Below are positions 18,940-25,849 of a stretch of DNA of 64,000 nt, piece after piece. Origin of the DNA: Curtobacterium sp. MCPF17_052 (lineage in GTDB: Bacteria > Actinomycetota > Actinomycetes > Actinomycetales > Microbacteriaceae); the NCBI RefSeq assembly GCF_003234085.1, contig NZ_QKSD01000017.1, forward strand, positions 1-64,000, written 5' to 3'. The notes below the pieces were generated by a model that saw nothing but the letters and a program-made list of their open reading frames with translations, was not told where the DNA came from and made no database searches. The translations under genes were made by a program, and so were the position numbers. Numbering within the stretch: the first letter of the stretch is position 1; the number at the start of each line of letters is the position of its first letter.

Positions 18940-20490
18940 ATGACAGCGAAGAACGACACGGGCGTTGACCGCGCTCCCGCGAACGACTTCTCGCACGAGC
19001 AAGAGGGCTACCAGCACGGGTTGAAGCCCCGCCAGCTGCAGATGATCGCCATCGGCGGCGCCATCGGCACGGGGCTCTTCCTCGGCGCCGGAGGCCGACT
19101 GCACACCGCGGGCCCGGCACTGGCGATCACCTACCTGATCGCCGGCGTCTTCGCCTTCTTCATCCTGCGGGCGCTCGGTGAACTCGTGCTGCACCGGCCG
19201 TCCTCCGGCTCGTTCATCTCGTACGCGCGGGAGTTCTACGGCGAGAAGTTCGCGTACGCCGCCGGCTGGATGTACTTCCTCAACTGGGCGATGACCTCGA
19301 TCGTGGACACCACCGCGGTCGCGGTCTACCTGAAGTACTGGTCGGCCTTCACGGCGGCACCGCAGTGGTTGCTCGCCCTCATCGCGCTGCTCGTCGTCCT
19401 CGCCGCCAACATGGTCGCGGTGAAGGTCTTCGGCGAGCTCGAGTTCTGGTTCGCGCTCATCAAGGTCGCCGCCCTCGTCGCGTTCCTGGTGGTCGCGATC
19501 ATCTGGCTCGTCTTCGCGTTCCCCGTCGAGGCCGGCGGCGAAGCCGTCCGCACCGGCTTCTCCATCTGGGGCGACAACGGCGGGATCCTGCCGAACGGGG
19601 TCCTGCCCGCCGTCCTGGTGATCCAGGGCGTCGTGTTCGCCTACGCCGCCATCGAGCTCGTCGGCACCGCGTCGGGTGAGACCCAGGACACCGAGAAGGT
19701 CATCCCCCGCGCCATCAACTCCGTCGTCTTCCGCATCGCGGTGTTCTACGTCGGTTCGATCGTGCTGCTCTCCATCCTGCTGCCGTACACCGCGTACAAG
19801 GAGGGCGAGAGCCCGTTCGTGACGTTCTTCTCGTCGATCGGGAACCCGCAGGTCGGCGTCGTCGTCGGGTCGATCATGAACTTCGTCGTGCTCACCGCGG
19901 CGCTGTCCTCGCTGAACGCCGGGCTGTACTCGACCGGTCGCGCGCTGCACTCGATGGGCATGAACGGCTCGGCACCGAAGTGGACCACGAAGATGTCGAA
20001 GGGCGGGGTGCCCTACGCCGGCATCCTGCTGACCGCCGCCTTCACCGTCGCCGGAGTCGTGCTCAACTACTTCGTCCCCGGGCAGGCGTTCGAGATCGCC
20101 CTGAACATCGCGAGCCTCGGCATCATCACGGCGTGGGGCACGATCATCCTCTGCCAGATGAAGCTGCGGCAGTGGGCCAAGCAGGGGCTCGCGAAGGAAC
20201 CGACGTTCCGACTCCCCGGCGCGCCCGTGACGAGCTGGCTGACCCTGGCGTTCCTCGCCTCGGTGGTCGTGCTCATGGCGATCGACTACCCGGTGGGGAC
20301 CTACACGATCGCGTCCCTCGTGATCGTCATCCCGCTGCTCGTCGTCGGCTGGTTCCTGCAGCGTGACCGGATCCTCCGCATCGCCTCGCTGCGCCAGGGC
20401 GTCACCGGGCCGTACCCGGTGAACGGTCGCGACCCGGCCGCACAGGTCCGTCGTCGCGACGGCGGCGACGGCGCCGACAACGGCGCCTGA
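18940..20490 (+). CDS. Amino acid permease, AAT family, L-asparagine-permease-like
   Basis: 516 residues, 12 membrane helices, APC superfamily. The first helix carries [17 protein letters not shown] (the GAIGTGLF substrate motif), and helix 3 region [26 protein letters not shown] closely resembles AnsP asparagine permeases; the [15 protein letters not shown] stretch is common to the AAT group. It should import an amino acid with protons; asparagine is my best guess, with D-serine/D-alanine/glycine (CycA-type) as the alternative. The C-terminus is charged ([13 protein letters not shown]). ATG at 18940, leaderless spacing, no Shine-Dalgarno. Confidence 0.88.
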   Translation: MTAKNDTGVDRAPANDFSHEQEGYQHGLKPRQLQMIAIGGAIGTGLFLGAGGRLHTAGPALAITYLIAGVFAFFILRALGELVLHRPSSGSFISYAREFYGEKFAYAAGWMYFLNWAMTSIVDTTAVAVYLKYWSAFTAAPQWLLALIALLVVLAANMVAVKVFGELEFWFALIKVAALVAFLVVAIIWLVFAFPVEAGGEAVRTGFSIWGDNGGILPNGVLPAVLVIQGVVFAYAAIELVGTASGETQDTEKVIPRAINSVVFRIAVFYVGSIVLLSILLPYTAYKEGESPFVTFFSSIGNPQVGVVVGSIMNFVVLTAALSSLNAGLYSTGRALHSMGMNGSAPKWTTKMSKGGVPYAGILLTAAFTVAGVVLNYFVPGQAFEIALNIASLGIITAWGTIILCQMKLRQWAKQGLAKEPTFRLPGAPVTSWLTLAFLASVVVLMAIDYPVGTYTIASLVIVIPLLVVGWFLQRDRILRIASLRQGVTGPYPVNGRDPAAQVRRRDGGDGADNGA

Positions 20491-20555
20491 CCGTCCGTCC
20501 CACACCAGGAAGCGCACGGCCCCGCGAGGGTCGACACGAGTCCGGCACCCGCAGG

Positions 20556-20561
20556 TACGAT
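20556..20561 (+). promoter_or_regulatory. -10 hexamer for leaderless 20568 gene
   Basis: TACGAT, six bases, GTG at 20568. A weak TCGACA lies 19 bases further upstream. Confidence 0.5.
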
Positions 20562-20567
20562 CAGCGG

Positions 20568-20873
20568 GTGCCGGACTCTCCTGTTCTCCCGACGCTCGAC
20601 CTGCAGCACACCTGGCGTGGTGCGCTCTGCCGGGTCCGTGTGTTCCGCGACCGTGTGACGGCCGAGACCAGCTTCGAACAGGACACCCTGCTGCCCGTTC
20701 CGATGGATGCCGTCCTCGGTTGGCGCATCGAGGAGTGCGACTTCGACGCCGTGTGCGTGGAGTTCGTCACGTTGACGGACATCTGGCGGGTGCTGCTCTC
20801 CCCCGCGGACGAGACCCTCGCGGACATGGCGCTGCGCTCGGCGCTCGGCGCGCCGATGCCGTCAGCGTCGTAG
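20568..20873 (+). CDS. Hypothetical protein, 101 residues
   Basis: Soluble, acidic protein that I do not recognise. No signal peptide or membrane helix. Composition and codon use are like the neighbours, and the GTG start with TACGAT six bases upstream fits the leaderless pattern of the region, so it is probably real. Notable stretches are VRVFRDRVTAETSFEQD (23-39) and the acidic WRIEECDFDAVCVEF. Monocistronic, followed by tandem repeats. Confidence 0.6.
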   Translation: MPDSPVLPTLDLQHTWRGALCRVRVFRDRVTAETSFEQDTLLPVPMDAVLGWRIEECDFDAVCVEFVTLTDIWRVLLSPADETLADMALRSALGAPMPSAS

Positions 20874-20899
20874 CGCGGCAGCGTCGTCGTCGGGCGGCC

Positions 20900-20991
20900 G
20901 CGACCGGAGGCGCTGTGCGGACACTGACCGGAGGCGCGGGGCGGCACTGACCGGAGGCGCGGGGCGGCACTGACGGGAGGCGCGGGGCGAG
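20900..20991. repeat. Tandem array of four 23-bp units
   Basis: Units start at 20900, 20923, 20946 and 20969; the core is ACTGACCGGAGGCGCGGGGC. Units 2 and 3 are identical, the first and last diverge. They fill the spacer between convergent genes. No coding potential is evident. Confidence 0.8.
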
Positions 20992-21012
20992 CCCGTCACG
21001 AGCCTCCAGGCC

Positions 21013-21068
21013 GTCTCAGGGCAGCCAGGCCGTCACAGGGCAGCCAGGCGGTCACGGGCAGCGGGGCC
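21013..21068. repeat. Tandem array of three 18-19-bp units
   Basis: Units start at 21013, 21032 and 21051 with core GTCACAGGGCAGCCAGGC. Directly beside the 23-bp array but unrelated in sequence, so two expansion events share this 215-bp convergent spacer. Confidence 0.75.
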
Positions 21069-21089
21069 GTCACCCGCATCGCAGTGTCG

Positions 21090-21302
21090 TCAGACGAGCA
21101 GGAGCACCGCGGCGACGACCGATGCGGCGGCGATGGCCAGCCCGATGGTCATCAGCACGAAGTGCACGCGCCAGAACGTGGTCGGATGCCCGGCGGTGTC
21201 ACGGGCTCGGGTGTCCTTCGCGACCCGCTGGAAGAAGCGCGGCCAGGCGATCACGTTGAAGACGGCACCGACGAACAGGACCACTGCGGCGAAGACGAGC
21301 AC
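21090..21302 (-). CDS. Small membrane protein, SCO4848-like family
   Basis: 70 residues with two membrane helices (2-20 VFAAVVLFVGAVFNVIAW; 46-68 RVHFVLMTIGLAIAAASVVAA) joined by the polar loop FFQRVAKDTRARDTAGHPT. The loop and size resemble actinobacterial SCO4848-type proteins of unknown function. GTG at 21302, six bases after TAGGAT on the minus strand: leaderless. Monocistronic. Confidence 0.7.
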   Translation of the reverse strand: MLVFAAVVLFVGAVFNVIAWPRFFQRVAKDTRARDTAGHPTTFWRVHFVLMTIGLAIAAASVVAAVLLLV

Positions 21303-21308
21303 CCGACG

Positions 21309-21314
21309 ATCCTA
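21309..21314 (-). promoter_or_regulatory. -10 hexamer for leaderless 21302 gene
   Basis: TAGGAT followed by six bases and GTG. The palindrome at 21368-21383 lies 54 bp further upstream. Confidence 0.5.
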
Positions 21315-21367
21315 CGCCCGGGCCTCGGCCGCCCCCCACGACCGGCCGAGACCCGCGACACACGAGG

Positions 21368-21383
21368 TGTAGCACGTGCTACA
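21368..21383. promoter_or_regulatory. 16-bp perfect palindrome, operator-like
   Basis: TGTAGCACGTGCTACA, with CACGAGG-type repeats on both flanks. It is AT-richer than the surroundings, and looks like the site of a dimeric regulator. It lies between the end of the XRE/ImmA/membrane operon and the start of the SCO4848-like gene. Confidence 0.5.
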
Positions 21384-21434
21384 GAGCGTACACGAGGGCT
21401 GGGCGGCCCCGACGGGGGTGTCGGCGCGTCCGCG

Positions 21435-22361
21435 TCAGGCGGTCGCGAGCACCGCTTCGGCTTCGGCCAGGGCCGCGCGGTCCGCGGCGTCCAGGGGCGT
21501 CCGGCTCCGACGGGCACCGTCGTTCACCTCGACGATCAGACGACTCAACCGGGTGGCCGGGTCGTCCGAGTCCGGGTACTCGTTGTCGGTCCCCACCCGA
21601 GCGTGGACCGGTGCGAGGCGACGGAGCGCCCGGACCAGCGCCGCACTGCGACGGCTCTGCCAGACGCGGTGCCCGACGACGAGCAGCAGCATGCCGGAGG
21701 CGACGAGCAGGACGGCGCCGGGCGTCAGGACGTCGTAGGGCAGGCTCAGGGCGGACGTGACGTCGAGACGCCCGGCGACGTGCGCCAGGTCCATCACGGC
21801 GACCACGACCATGCGGACGGCACCGAACACCCCGCCGGCGACGAGCACCCACAGCCCGACGCGGTCCAGGCCGGTCCGCGCCTCCAGGACGCGCAGGACG
21901 CAGATCAGGCCGGTCGCACCGAGCGCCAGACCCAGGTAGGTGGTCTGCGCGATCGAGTACACGGCAGCCGTCGGCTGAGCACCGACCGCGAGCATGAAGG
22001 TCGTCGTCGTCGGCACCGGGTCGAGCGTGCTGAAGGCCAGGACGATGAGGACGAGGACGAGCGAGCACGAGACGACGACGACGTTCCGCATCCAGGTCCG
22101 TGCCGCCCCGACGGCCTTCGCCACACCCCAGAGCAGGGTGCTCGTGCCCAGGACCATGAGGACGTCGCAGACGAGCGTCAGGACGTTCCTCCCGCCGAGC
22201 AACGGGTCCACCGCGCGGTACAGCGGTCCGACGCCCGCGACGATCGTCGCGGAGAACAGCAGGAACGTCATCGTCAGCGTGCGGTCCTGGCCACGCTGCA
22301 GGACGGCCAGCACGACCGAACCGACGACGAGCAGGACCGCCTGGACGACCGCGAGGATCAC
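21435..22361 (-). CDS. Polytopic membrane protein, MAB_1171c-like, third gene of XRE/ImmA operon
   Basis: 308 residues. Seven hydrophobic segments in the first 235 residues (for example 2-20, 30-50, 60-80, 92-110, 130-155, 170-190, 215-235), then a soluble tail of about 75 residues (RRSAALVRALRRLAPVHARVG, then acidic). This is the architecture of the MAB_1171c/DUF6545 putative transporters that often follow an XRE regulator in actinobacteria; family assignment is from layout and context, not a clear motif. Start GTG at 22361 overlaps the ImmA/IrrE stop as GTGA. Confidence 0.7.
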   Translation of the reverse strand: MILAVVQAVLLVVGSVVLAVLQRGQDRTLTMTFLLFSATIVAGVGPLYRAVDPLLGGRNVLTLVCDVLMVLGTSTLLWGVAKAVGAARTWMRNVVVVSCSLVLVLIVLAFSTLDPVPTTTTFMLAVGAQPTAAVYSIAQTTYLGLALGATGLICVLRVLEARTGLDRVGLWVLVAGGVFGAVRMVVVAVMDLAHVAGRLDVTSALSLPYDVLTPGAVLLVASGMLLLVVGHRVWQSRRSAALVRALRRLAPVHARVGTDNEYPDSDDPATRLSRLIVEVNDGARRSRTPLDAADRAALAEAEAVLATA

Positions 22362-22822
22362 CCGAAGACCCCGCGGAACGCGCTGGGACGCTCGCGGTGG
22401 CCGCGGATGAGCTGCGCGAGGCGGTCCGCGAAGAGCTCCGCCTGGCGTTCGTACTCGTTCTCGAACAGGCCGCGGGCGAGTGCCCGTTCGACCTTGTACT
22501 GCGGCAGGTCCGGGATCAGTGCCCCGATCGCTGCGGCCTGCGGTGCGGACTCCTGGTGCCCGTGCAGGACGTGCCCGAGCTCGTGCCCGATCACGAACGC
22601 CCGGAAGGTCGGGGACGGCGTCGGCGAGATCATCACGAGGTGCTGGTGCTCGAGCGTCGCCACGAAACCGCAGACCGGTTCATCCGCCAGGAACGCCTCT
22701 TCGCGGACCCTGATCGGCTTGCCGACGATCTGCTCGGCGGCGGCGACGGCGTCCTCGATGCCGGTCCAGCCCGCCGCGGCACCCACCTGCCAGAAGCGCT
22801 CGAGGACGCCGGGGTCGCTCAC
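22358..22822 (-). CDS. ImmA/IrrE-family metallopeptidase
   Basis: 154 residues. The zinc-peptidase signature HELGH is in FVIGHELGHVLHGH (about 72-85), and acidic residues downstream in ENEYERQAELFADRLAQLI (about 119-137) supply the third metal ligand as in ImmA and IrrE. Relatives cleave XRE-type repressors (phage ImmR, DdrO). GTG start at 22822 overlaps the XRE gene stop as GTGA. The XRE protein next door is therefore its probable substrate; this is inference. Confidence 0.85.
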   Translation of the reverse strand: MSDPGVLERFWQVGAAAGWTGIEDAVAAAEQIVGKPIRVREEAFLADEPVCGFVATLEHQHLVMISPTPSPTFRAFVIGHELGHVLHGHQESAPQAAAIGALIPDLPQYKVERALARGLFENEYERQAELFADRLAQLIRGHRERPSAFRGVFG

Positions 22823-23259
22823 GCCGCACCGCCCCGACTCGACTCCTGCTCGATGACCTCGGCGATCCTCCGGAGTGCCTCCGGGGAGAGCTCGCCCGGG
22901 AAGGTCCGCGCCGCGAAGCCGCTGACACGCGCCGACCGGATCGACCGGACGAGCGCGAGCTGGGCGCCGATGCGCTCCGGCAGGTCGCTGTCCTCGAGCA
23001 GGAAGGCGTCGTCCACCTCGAAGAAGCCCGCGAGGACGCGGAGCAGCTGGGTGTCGCTGTTGCGCCGGCCGTCGCCCGACACCATGTACGTCCACTTCGC
23101 CCGCGAGAGTGATCCGCCGTGCGCGTCGACGTACTGCTCGATCTCGGCGAAGGGGACGGGTGCACCGCGCTGCGACTCCTCGAAGTCGAGCAGCAGGTTG
23201 AGTCGACGTGCGAGTTCGCCCGCGTCGAGCACGCCGCCCTTCGGCACCGATGCCGTCAT
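22819..23259 (-). CDS. XRE-type transcriptional regulator, first gene of XRE/ImmA operon
   Basis: 146 residues. LARRLNLLLDFEESQRGAPV followed by FAEIEQYVDAHGGSLSRAKWTYMVSG (about 37-62) is a helix-turn-helix of the type found in actinobacterial XRE regulators (SLSRAKWTYMVSGD), and LLRVLAGFFEVDDAFLLEDS completes the fold. The C-terminal third is helical (LSPEALRRIAEVIEQ). ATG at 23259 with AGGGGG seven bases upstream; a start 11 codons earlier is possible. Likely autoregulates the operon. Confidence 0.78.
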   Translation of the reverse strand: MTASVPKGGVLDAGELARRLNLLLDFEESQRGAPVPFAEIEQYVDAHGGSLSRAKWTYMVSGDGRRNSDTQLLRVLAGFFEVDDAFLLEDSDLPERIGAQLALVRSIRSARVSGFAARTFPGELSPEALRRIAEVIEQESSRGGAA

Positions 23260-23305
23260 CGTCGTCCCCCTTCGCTCCCCGTGCTGCGCCACTCTACTGC
23301 TCGAC

Positions 23306-23311
23306 TACCCT
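23306..23311 (+). promoter_or_regulatory. -10 hexamer for leaderless yigZ
   Basis: TACCCT, seven bases, GTG at 23319. Shared spacer with the divergent XRE gene, whose own TAGAGT hexamer (minus) lies at 23291-23296. Confidence 0.45.
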
Positions 23312-23318
23312 CGGAAGG

Positions 23319-23969
23319 GTGTCGCGCCGGTACCCCTCGAGCATCGCCGGCCCGGTCGAGCACGAGTTCGTCGTCTCCCGCTCCCGGTTCGTCACGACGG
23401 CACACCCGGCTCCGGACCCGGCAGCGGCCGAGGCCGTGATCGCCGAGGTCCGGCGACGGTCATGGGACGCGAGGCACCACTGCATCGCGATGGTCACGGG
23501 CGTCCTCGGTGACCAGGCACGCTCCTCCGACGACGGCGAACCGTCCGGCACGGCCGGGGTGCCGATGCTCGAGGTCCTCCGCCGCCGGGACCTGACGGAC
23601 GTCGTCGTGGTCGTCAGCCGCTGGTTCGGCGGGGTGAAGCTCGGCGCCGGCGGACTCGTCCGCGCCTACTCGACCTCGGTGTCCGAGGCACTCGACCGAG
23701 CGACGGTGGTCCGACGGACGGCGCGGACCCGGGTGCACGTCGAGGTCCCGCACGCCGACGCCGGGCGCGTCGACAACGCGCTGCGAGCCTGGGTGCAGCA
23801 CCACGACGCCACCTCGGGCGACACCGTGTACGGCGAGCGGGCGGTGTTCGAGGTGTGGGTGCCCGCGGACGGGATCCCGGCGCTCGAGACCGAACTCGCG
23901 AGCGTGTCCGCCGGCGCGCTCCTGCCGGTCGTCGGCGAGGAACGGGTCGTCGACCTGCCGCCGGCCTGA
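23319..23969 (+). CDS. YigZ/IMPACT-family protein
   Basis: 216 residues. N-terminal IMPACT domain (about 15-125) with the hallmark DDGEPSGTAGVPML and VVVVSRWFGGVKLGAGGLVRAY; the C-terminal half is the DUF1949 alpha/beta domain. Relatives (E. coli YigZ, yeast YIH1) bind nucleic acid or influence translation; no enzyme activity is established. GTG at 23319 was chosen because the family starts here and the TACCCT hexamer lies seven bases before it; the open frame continues upstream in a different codon style. Confidence 0.88.
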   Translation: MSRRYPSSIAGPVEHEFVVSRSRFVTTAHPAPDPAAAEAVIAEVRRRSWDARHHCIAMVTGVLGDQARSSDDGEPSGTAGVPMLEVLRRRDLTDVVVVVSRWFGGVKLGAGGLVRAYSTSVSEALDRATVVRRTARTRVHVEVPHADAGRVDNALRAWVQHHDATSGDTVYGERAVFEVWVPADGIPALETELASVSAGALLPVVGEERVVDLPPA

Positions 23970-24075
23970 GGTCACGCCACGGTCACGCCGGGGTCAGGCC
24001 GGGGTCGGCCCGATCCGGTGGTCGGGCGTGTCGCTGCGCGGGCGGTCAGCGCCGGGAGTGTCGTCCGCGAACGCA

Positions 24076-24106
24076 GAAGACCCCGACCGGATCGGTCGGG
24101 GTCTTC
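24076..24106 (-). terminator. Terminator after tRNA-Lys
   Basis: GAAGACCCCGACC, GGATC loop, GGTCGGGGTCTTC: a perfect 13-bp stem three bases after the encoded CCA, on the minus strand. Typical for a single tRNA transcript. Confidence 0.85.
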
Positions 24107-24112
24107 CTGTGG

Positions 24113-24185
<73 letters not shown>

Positions 24186-24297
24186 GTGTGTGGAGTTGTC
24201 CTGCCGCTTCGGCGTGCGCCCCGCGACGGGAATCAACAATAGCATGACTTGTGCGTGCCCTTGACCACTCGGGGCGCCGAACGAACAGGAGCCCCAC

Positions 24298-24768
24298 TTG
24301 AGCGACCGTCTCGCCGCCGGCGACACCGCCCCCGACTTCACCCTCCCCGACCAGGACGGCACCGAGCACGCCCTCGCCGACCTGCGCGGACGCAAGGTCA
24401 TCGTCTACTTCTACCCGGCCGCCTCCACCCCCGGTTGCACGACCGAGGCCTGTGACTTCCGGGACAACATGTCGTCCCTGCAGGCCGCCGGGTACGAGGT
24501 CCTCGGCGTCTCGAAGGACGAACTGCCCGCCCTGCAGCGCTTCCACCACGAGCAGGCGCTGAGCTTCCCGCTGCTCAGCGACCCGGACCTCGCCGTCCAC
24601 CGGGCCTACGGGGCCTGGGGCGAGAAGAACAACTACGGGAAGATCGTCACCGGCACCATCCGTTCGACGATCGTCGTCGACGAGGACGGCTCGGTCCAGC
24701 TGCCGCTCTACAACGTGAAGGCGACCGGCCACGTCGCGAGCCTGCGGAAGAAGCTCGGGCTGGTCTGA
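24298..24768 (+). CDS. bcp: Peroxiredoxin, bacterioferritin comigratory (BCP/PrxQ) type
   Basis: 156 residues, thioredoxin-fold thiol peroxidase that reduces hydrogen peroxide and organic peroxides in the cytosol. The peroxidatic cysteine lies in ASTPGCTTEACDF (43-55), Cys48, with Cys53 five residues later as the PrxQ-type resolving cysteine. Full length for the family. The start is an uncommon TTG at 24298 with AGGAG upstream; the family begins at this residue and no ATG or GTG fits. Confidence 0.95.
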   Translation: MSDRLAAGDTAPDFTLPDQDGTEHALADLRGRKVIVYFYPAASTPGCTTEACDFRDNMSSLQAAGYEVLGVSKDELPALQRFHHEQALSFPLLSDPDLAVHRAYGAWGEKNNYGKIVTGTIRSTIVVDEDGSVQLPLYNVKATGHVASLRKKLGLV

Positions 24769-24811
24769 CCGCGTCCGACCCCGGTCCTCGGGCGGCGCCG
24801 GGGTTCTGCCC

Positions 24812-25231
24812 TCAGTCGCGCCGTGCGAGGACCGCGGTCACGGACTTCGACAGCACCAGGGTGATCGCGAGCAACGCCGGGATGAGCAGCGCCCACCCCA
24901 CCGCCGGCACGCGGAACACGCCCTGGAACGCACCGATGGCGAGTGCACCCTGCAGGACCTGCCAGACGATGATCCCGCTCCGGACCCAGGCCCGTCCGCT
25001 CCGCAGCCCGACGAGCATGGCACCGAGCCACACGGTGGCCAGGACCGCGAGCACGAGGAGCGCGACCGCCGACGCGATGCTCGTCGCGGGCGTCGTGAGC
25101 AGCTCGACGAGCAGGAAGACGGTCACGGCTGCCATCGCCAGGAACTCGAGCCCGACGACGACGATGAGCACGCGGAGCGCAGCGGGCCGCCCTCGGGGGA
25201 CGACCTGGTCGTCGGGGGTGGTGTCAGGCAC
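24812..25231 (-). CDS. Small integral membrane protein
   Basis: 139 residues, not recognised. Four membrane helices: about 19-42 (ALRVLIVVVGLEFLAMAAVTVF), 50-75, 80-105 and 112-130 (VGWALLIPALLAITLVLS). Starts at GTG 25231 with GGAGG six bases upstream. Its spacer to whiB1 is divergent. No motif suggests transport or enzymatic function. Confidence 0.75.
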   Translation of the reverse strand: MPDTTPDDQVVPRGRPAALRVLIVVVGLEFLAMAAVTVFLLVELLTTPATSIASAVALLVLAVLATVWLGAMLVGLRSGRAWVRSGIIVWQVLQGALAIGAFQGVFRVPAVGWALLIPALLAITLVLSKSVTAVLARRD

Positions 25232-25264
25232 AGCGATCCTCCAGCAGTGAAACCCTTGATTTGG

Positions 25265-25278
25265 CCATACCAGTATGG
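25265..25278. promoter_or_regulatory. 14-bp inverted repeat upstream of whiB1 and the divergent membrane gene
   Basis: CCATAC-CA-GTATGG, perfect 6-2-6. Lies 34-47 bases upstream of the membrane gene's start and 219 bases before whiB1, within an AT-rich patch. The 265-bp spacer (25232-25496) holds this, a second repeat at 25413, and no obvious gene or riboswitch. Confidence 0.4.
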
Positions 25279-25412
25279 AACGATGTTCGAGGTCGTTTGG
25301 ACGGCACGATGTGGTGTGCGTCTCCCGTGGTTCGACGCTCCTCCCCCGAGCGTTCTGCGGGCGTCGAACTCTCCCCGAGCGGGCTCCTCCCCACAGGAAG
25401 CCTCCCGTACGT

Positions 25413-25426
25413 CACATGAGCATGTG
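25413..25426. promoter_or_regulatory. 14-bp inverted repeat upstream of whiB1
   Basis: CACATG-AG-CATGTG, perfect 6-2-6, 71-84 bases before the whiB1 start. It somewhat resembles a CRP half-site pair (GTCACA), and M. tuberculosis whiB1 is known to be controlled by the CRP protein, so a CRP-type regulator is a reasonable guess; the match is partial. Confidence 0.4.
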
Positions 25427-25496
25427 CAGAGTCCCGATCCCCCGAGTCACGGCCCCGGCCTGCCGTTCGAGCATCTAACGCAAGGAGCACCACCAC

Positions 25497-25745
25497 ATGG
25501 ATTGGCGTGACCAGGCAGCCTGCCTCACCGCGGACCCCGAGCTCTTCTTCCCCGTCGGGAACACCGGCCCAGCCGTCGACCAGATCGAGAAGGCCAAGTC
25601 GGTCTGTGCTCGCTGCACCGTGACCGAGATGTGCCTGCAGTACGCACTCGAGAACAACCAGGACTCCGGCGTCTGGGGTGGCCTCAGCGAGGACGAGCGT
25701 CGCGCGCTCAAGCGCCGCGCCGCCCGCGCCCGCCGAGCCTCCTGA
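25497..25745 (+). CDS. whiB1: WhiB1-type iron-sulfur transcription factor
   Basis: 82 residues. The four cluster cysteines are Cys9, Cys37, Cys40 and Cys46 (C-x27-C-x2-C-x5-C), followed by the G(V/I)WGG turn GVWGG at 58-62 and a basic DNA-binding tail (RRALKRRAARARRAS). WhiB proteins bind a [4Fe-4S] cluster sensitive to NO and act with sigma factor A; WhiB1 is essential in mycobacteria. ATG at 25497 with AAGGAG eight bases upstream, so this one is not leaderless. Its neighbour pdtaS is also its neighbour in M. tuberculosis (Rv3219, Rv3220c). Confidence 0.95.
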   Translation: MDWRDQAACLTADPELFFPVGNTGPAVDQIEKAKSVCARCTVTEMCLQYALENNQDSGVWGGLSEDERRALKRRAARARRAS

Positions 25746-25849
25746 CGCAGCAGGACCGACAGACCGTTCGACGCCCGCCGTGCCCCTCGGGGCCGGCGGG
25801 CGTCGTCGTGTGCGGTGTCGCGTCAGCCGGACACCGGCGTTCGTCGGGA

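Noticed and set aside
20900..21068. Possible CRISPR array
   Set aside because: Units abut directly with no unique spacers, and no cas gene is nearby.
21653..22126. Additional genes in the frames overlapping the MAB_1171c-like gene
   Set aside because: Overlap a coherent seven-helix protein and lack start signals.
25232..25496. Possible 6C-type small RNA or riboswitch before whiB1
   Set aside because: C-rich runs are present but the paired stems with C-rich loops are not convincing.
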